Assembly (NCBI RefSeq): GCF_932526225.1
Contig: NC_064040.1
Coordinates: 14,630,494 to 14,690,493, forward strand
Direction of reading: 5' to 3'
Source: Nematostella vectensis
Lineage: Eukaryota; Cnidaria; Anthozoa; Actiniaria; Edwardsiidae
DNA length: 60,000 nt
The position numbers and the translations under genes were made by a program. The notes below the pieces were generated by a model. The model had not been told where the DNA came from. It made no database searches and saw only the letters and a program-made list of their open reading frames with translations. Positions 57,201 through 60,000 of this stretch are shown here, piece by piece (positions within the stretch are counted from its first letter, which is position 1; every line of letters starts with the position of its first letter).

Positions 57201-60000
57201 TCACATTCCTAACTCTGATACTCTACTCACCACAGGAATCGTCTGGCAAATGGGTCCATTCCTAACCCTGATGCTCTACTCACCACAGGAATCGTCTGGC
57301 AGATGGGTCCATTCCAGTGGATACTCTACTCAACACAGGAATCGTCTGGCAGATGGGTCCATTCCTAACCCTGATGCTCTACTCACCAAAGGAATCGTCT
57401 GGCAGATGGGTCCATTCCTAACCCTGATGCTCTACTCACCACAGGAATCGTCTGGCAGATGGGTCCATTCCTAACCCTGACGCTCTACTCACCACAGGAA
57501 TCGTCTGGCAGATGGGTCCACTCCTAACAATGATGCTCTACTCACCACAGGAATCGTCTGACAGATGGGTCCATTCCTAACCCTGATGCTCTACTCACCA
57601 CAGGAATCGTCTGGCAGATGGGTCCATTCCTAACCCTGATGCTCTACTCACCACAGGAATTGTCTGGCAGATGGGTCCATTCCTAACCCTGATGCTCTAC
57701 TCACCAAAGGAATCGTCTGGCAGATGGGTCCATTCCTAACCCTGATGCTCTACTCACCAAAGGAATCGTCTGGCAGATGGGTCCATTCCTAACCCTGATG
57801 CTCTACTCACCACAGGAATCGTCTGGCAGATGGTTCCATTCCTAACCCTGACGCTCTACTCACCACAGGAATCGTCTGGCAGATGGGTCCATTCCTAACC
57901 ATGATGCTCTACCCACCACAGGAATCGCCTGGCAGATGGGTCCATTCCTAACCCTGATGCTCTACTCACCACAGGAATCGTCTGGCAGATGGGTCCATTC
58001 CAGTGGATGGTTCGTCGAGGAGCAGGAGATCCGGGTCACCCAGCATCGCCATTCCAAAGCTCAACTTCACAACAACGAAAAAGATGTATCAATCAATGGC
58101 TTATCGAAATGGTCTAAAATAGCCTGGGCAAACGCGCGGGAAACCTGTGATATTCTAGAACGTTAGGGTCTGGGACTCTTCTTCAAGATGGCAACCAGCA
58201 AAATCACCGTAAACACGAATTACCGAGACCAATATGAAGACGAATACACGAGGCCACCATTATCTGGAAAACGGCCCATTAGGAGGAGAAGAGGAAAATC
58301 TAAACAATAGTGAGACTAAATAGTGTTGATTAATGTACTAATAATTTGTGTTGCTGCTTTATTAATACGCGTGTACGCATTAACAATGAATTTTAAAATA
58401 TAATCTATACTGAAAGCTCGCAATTACCTTGCGCTTAGTTCCGCCGGAGAGTTCTTTGGCGCGTTTGTTTGCGTGTTCCGTAATCTTCATAGCGGACATA
58501 TAACTACAAATACAGCAGATATCAATAAATAAGAGCAGTTAAGACCGTTAGACAAGAATATCCAAAGGAAATGCAAAGAAATTTTGTAGTTCTCAGACAG
58601 AAGACACATTTATTTTGAATAATTCGAAACAATGCCTAAAATTCGGTTGAAAAGATGGTATTTTAGCAACTTATTGAAGTACTTGGTAATAGAACAGCTT
58701 TTGCCTGGCCATTTTGTAAAATAGTATTTTTACCCTTATTTGGCATTACAGCTGCTTTTCCCTTATATGGTGATACGACAGCGTTTGCCTTATTGGGTGG
58801 TGAAGTAGCTTACTGGTTGACGACGTTGTCGATGCTTGCCCAGGGCACCCCCCGTACGCTTGCGTAGAGTGTCAGATGCTCCTCAAGGGTGATGTCATCA
58901 AAGAGTGCATCTTGCTGCGGGCAAAAGCCCATGTGTTGGAACACCTTGTGTGTCTCAGTTTGGAGGTCATAACCGGCAACGCTGACCTAAAACAATACCA
59001 GATAATCCTCGATAATTCACGGTTCTGCCGTACTTTTTTGGGATAATGCAGATGGTTGCACTTTCAAATGAAAACTGTAAACTGCCGAGTTTTCTTACCC
59101 AGAATACTGGGATACCTGTGCTATCAAATCTTGGTTTGATTTAAGCTTCCCCTGGAGGTCTAAGCTTGTTTTTTTTTTAATAATACTTTCCCTGAAAGCT
59201 GAGATCTTTTTGCTTTACTCCACTTACTCTAAAGACTGGGCTTCCTGTGCTTTTCATCTATCTTTCTATTTCACTTACGTTCCCCTGGAGGCTGGGATCC
59301 CTGTGTTTATTATGTTTATATTACTCACGCTTCCCCTGGAGGCTGGGATCCCTGCGGTCATCATATTGAGCGTGGTAGTTTTCCCTGCACCATTGGGCCC
59401 CAGTAATCCGAACACCTCTCCAGGAGTCACACCAAAATAAACATCTTTCACCACAACCTTACCCTTCTTACCCCTACCGAACTTCTTCCACAGACCCTGA
59501 GACACAAAATGACCAATTTTAATTAGTTTAACAGGTCAACTTGTTTAACCCAACTGAGGTGACAAAAGTCGAGGTCTGTTACAGTGAAATGATATAGGTA
59601 TCTTTGTTTTGGTGACGTCATCGATGACATCATGTCACGTGAATTCCACTGTGCCCGCTGGTCATAGGCACTAAGGACTGATAAATGCATAGCTAGCCGC
59701 TGTTTCAGACAAACGATTTGCAAATACCAGCAAGATAATGAAGAATTCACAATTTTTTGCAATTTTATTCTAAGCTCCAAGGGATTCTGGTATGCTCATG
59801 AAATTTGCCACAAATCGAGGCTCGCCTTAACCTAAGTAGCAATAGTACAAATTGAAACTGTGGATTACTTGCGGCTGTCCTGCAAACTAAGAGAGAAATG
59901 ACCATAATATCAAAGAAAGATGAATGCAAAAACTAAGGTTGCTAGTATCACCTTGACAGTGGCAGTGTACTCGGTATTGTTTCCCTGACGACCGAAGTCG
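54268..60000 (-). CDS. ABCA-family transporter, 3' part (last nucleotide-binding domain)
   Basis: Nine exons were assembled: beyond 60000-59952, 59496-59329, 58986-58814, 58503-58428, 58064-57970, 56698-56582, 56389-56145, 55543-55488, 54381-54268. From the second on they sum to 1,044 bases, exactly 348 codons including TAG, with every phase matching. They encode the C-terminal ATPase of an ABC subfamily A lipid transporter: Walker [12 protein letters not shown]-loop CPQQD, signature LSGGTKRK, Walker B LLLLDEP, D-loop region [11 protein letters not shown]-loop [10 protein letters not shown], then [19 protein letters not shown] and the regulatory tail block [18 protein letters not shown]. All catalytic motifs are intact. 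The transmembrane half lies outside the window. Which ABCA paralogue this is cannot be decided from this domain. Confidence 0.92.
54433..54655. mobile_element. TTAA-flanked MITE (piggyBac-like), full copy
   Basis: Inverted ends AAAGCCGCATTGTCACCAG and AATGCGGCTTT, with TTAA on both sides. It is in the last ABCA intron and is the longer relative of 47543-47694 and of the diverged copy at 40176. Confidence 0.88.
54652..54849. mobile_element. Second TTAA-bounded element, GACGACGGC ends
   Basis: Starts TTAATAAGGACGACGACGGC and ends GCCGTCGTCATTGCTTAA. The arms are imperfect and the TTAA at 54652 is shared with the preceding MITE. Confidence 0.55.
54846..54975. mobile_element. Third TTAA-bounded MITE
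   Basis: TTAAGGCCTGGCTAAACTAGG-type left end (54846) mirrored by CCTAGTTTGGCCTTTAA at the right. The interior carries gacatg/cgacatgtcg palindromes. Confidence 0.6.
55544..55895. repeat. 70-bp minisatellite abutting an ABCA acceptor
   Basis: The word agtgcgtta recurs every 70 bp (55560, 55630, 55700, 55770, 55840). On the gene strand units run up to CTCGTC, where only the exon-proximal copy has the functional AG. Confidence 0.85.
56699..57210. repeat. 51-bp minisatellite seeded on an ABCA acceptor
   Basis: About ten units spaced 51 bp. On the gene strand each holds TTTACAG followed by GAATGTGATCA: the 3' splice site and first ~10 exon bases of the H-loop exon. Confidence 0.92.
57204..57969. 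repeat. 53-bp minisatellite seeded on an ABCA donor
   Basis: About 14 units, each with 32 bases of the Walker B/D-loop exon end (starting GGAATGGACCC) followed by GTGAGTAG and 13 more intron bases. The donors are almost all intact. Together with the 51-bp array it makes up the entire intron. Confidence 0.93.
59085..59328. repeat. Decaying copies of the ABCA Walker A exon edge
   Basis: On the gene strand the exon end ATCCCAGCCTCCAGGGGAA recurs once almost perfectly (59277-59300, with its own GTAAGT) and then as three or four increasingly diverged copies down to about 59100, spaced roughly 45-60 bp. Confidence 0.7.

Noticed and set aside
59870-59885. ABCA micro-exon between 59952 and 59496
   Set aside because: An 11-bp candidate has acceptor and donor, but its length breaks the frame of the next exon.

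Overview
This is eukaryotic, metazoan-type nuclear DNA. It holds spliced genes with many short phase-consistent exons, GT-AG (and some GC-AG) introns, AATAAA sites, TTAA-flanked MITEs, a solo LTR and very large minisatellites. Gene content and repeat style suggest an early-branching invertebrate, possibly a cnidarian such as a sea anemone; the species is inference only.

Layout. At 16-315 (+) lies a small secreted cysteine-rich protein whose ATG directly follows a splice acceptor. From 44,272 down to 1,280 (-) runs a complete MCM8 gene: 34 exons, 2,502 coding bases and 833 residues spread over 43 kb, with every exon phase fitting. About half of its length is tandem repeat inside introns: a 34-bp array of about 10 kb, a 43-bp array of 5.4 kb, a 248-bp array of 2.5 kb, a 58-bp array of 1.6 kb, a CAC/CAT tract of 1.4 kb and smaller ones. 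A 3.5-kb foldback element with a 9-bp target duplication and a nested solo LTR also sits in an MCM8 intron. Head to head with MCM8, 210 bp away, is a single-exon TSNAX gene (44,483-45,280 +). The shared spacer carries an E2F-like site and two CCAAT boxes.

From 45.3 to 48.5 kb there is no recognisable gene, only MITEs and a TA microsatellite. From 48,587 to 53,615 lies a 5-kb GC-rich mobile element. It has terminal inverted repeats of about 560 bp, a zinc-ribbon-like ORF, a broken polymerase-like gene, a structural-protein-like remnant and a Gly-rich hydrophobic ORF. From 60,000 down to 54,268 (-) is the 3' end of an ABCA-family transporter: nine exons covering the whole last nucleotide-binding domain and the stop codon.

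The most unusual pattern is that at least eight minisatellites, in both MCM8 and the ABCA gene, start at an exon-intron boundary. In seven of them each unit carries the splice site plus a few to about 32 bp of the neighbouring exon; in the eighth the units stop just short of the AG. In one ABCA intron (56,699-57,969) the whole intron is two such arrays, one grown from the donor edge and one from the acceptor edge, meeting at a shared 7-bp sequence. This looks like a recurrent, locus-independent process that multiplies splice junctions.
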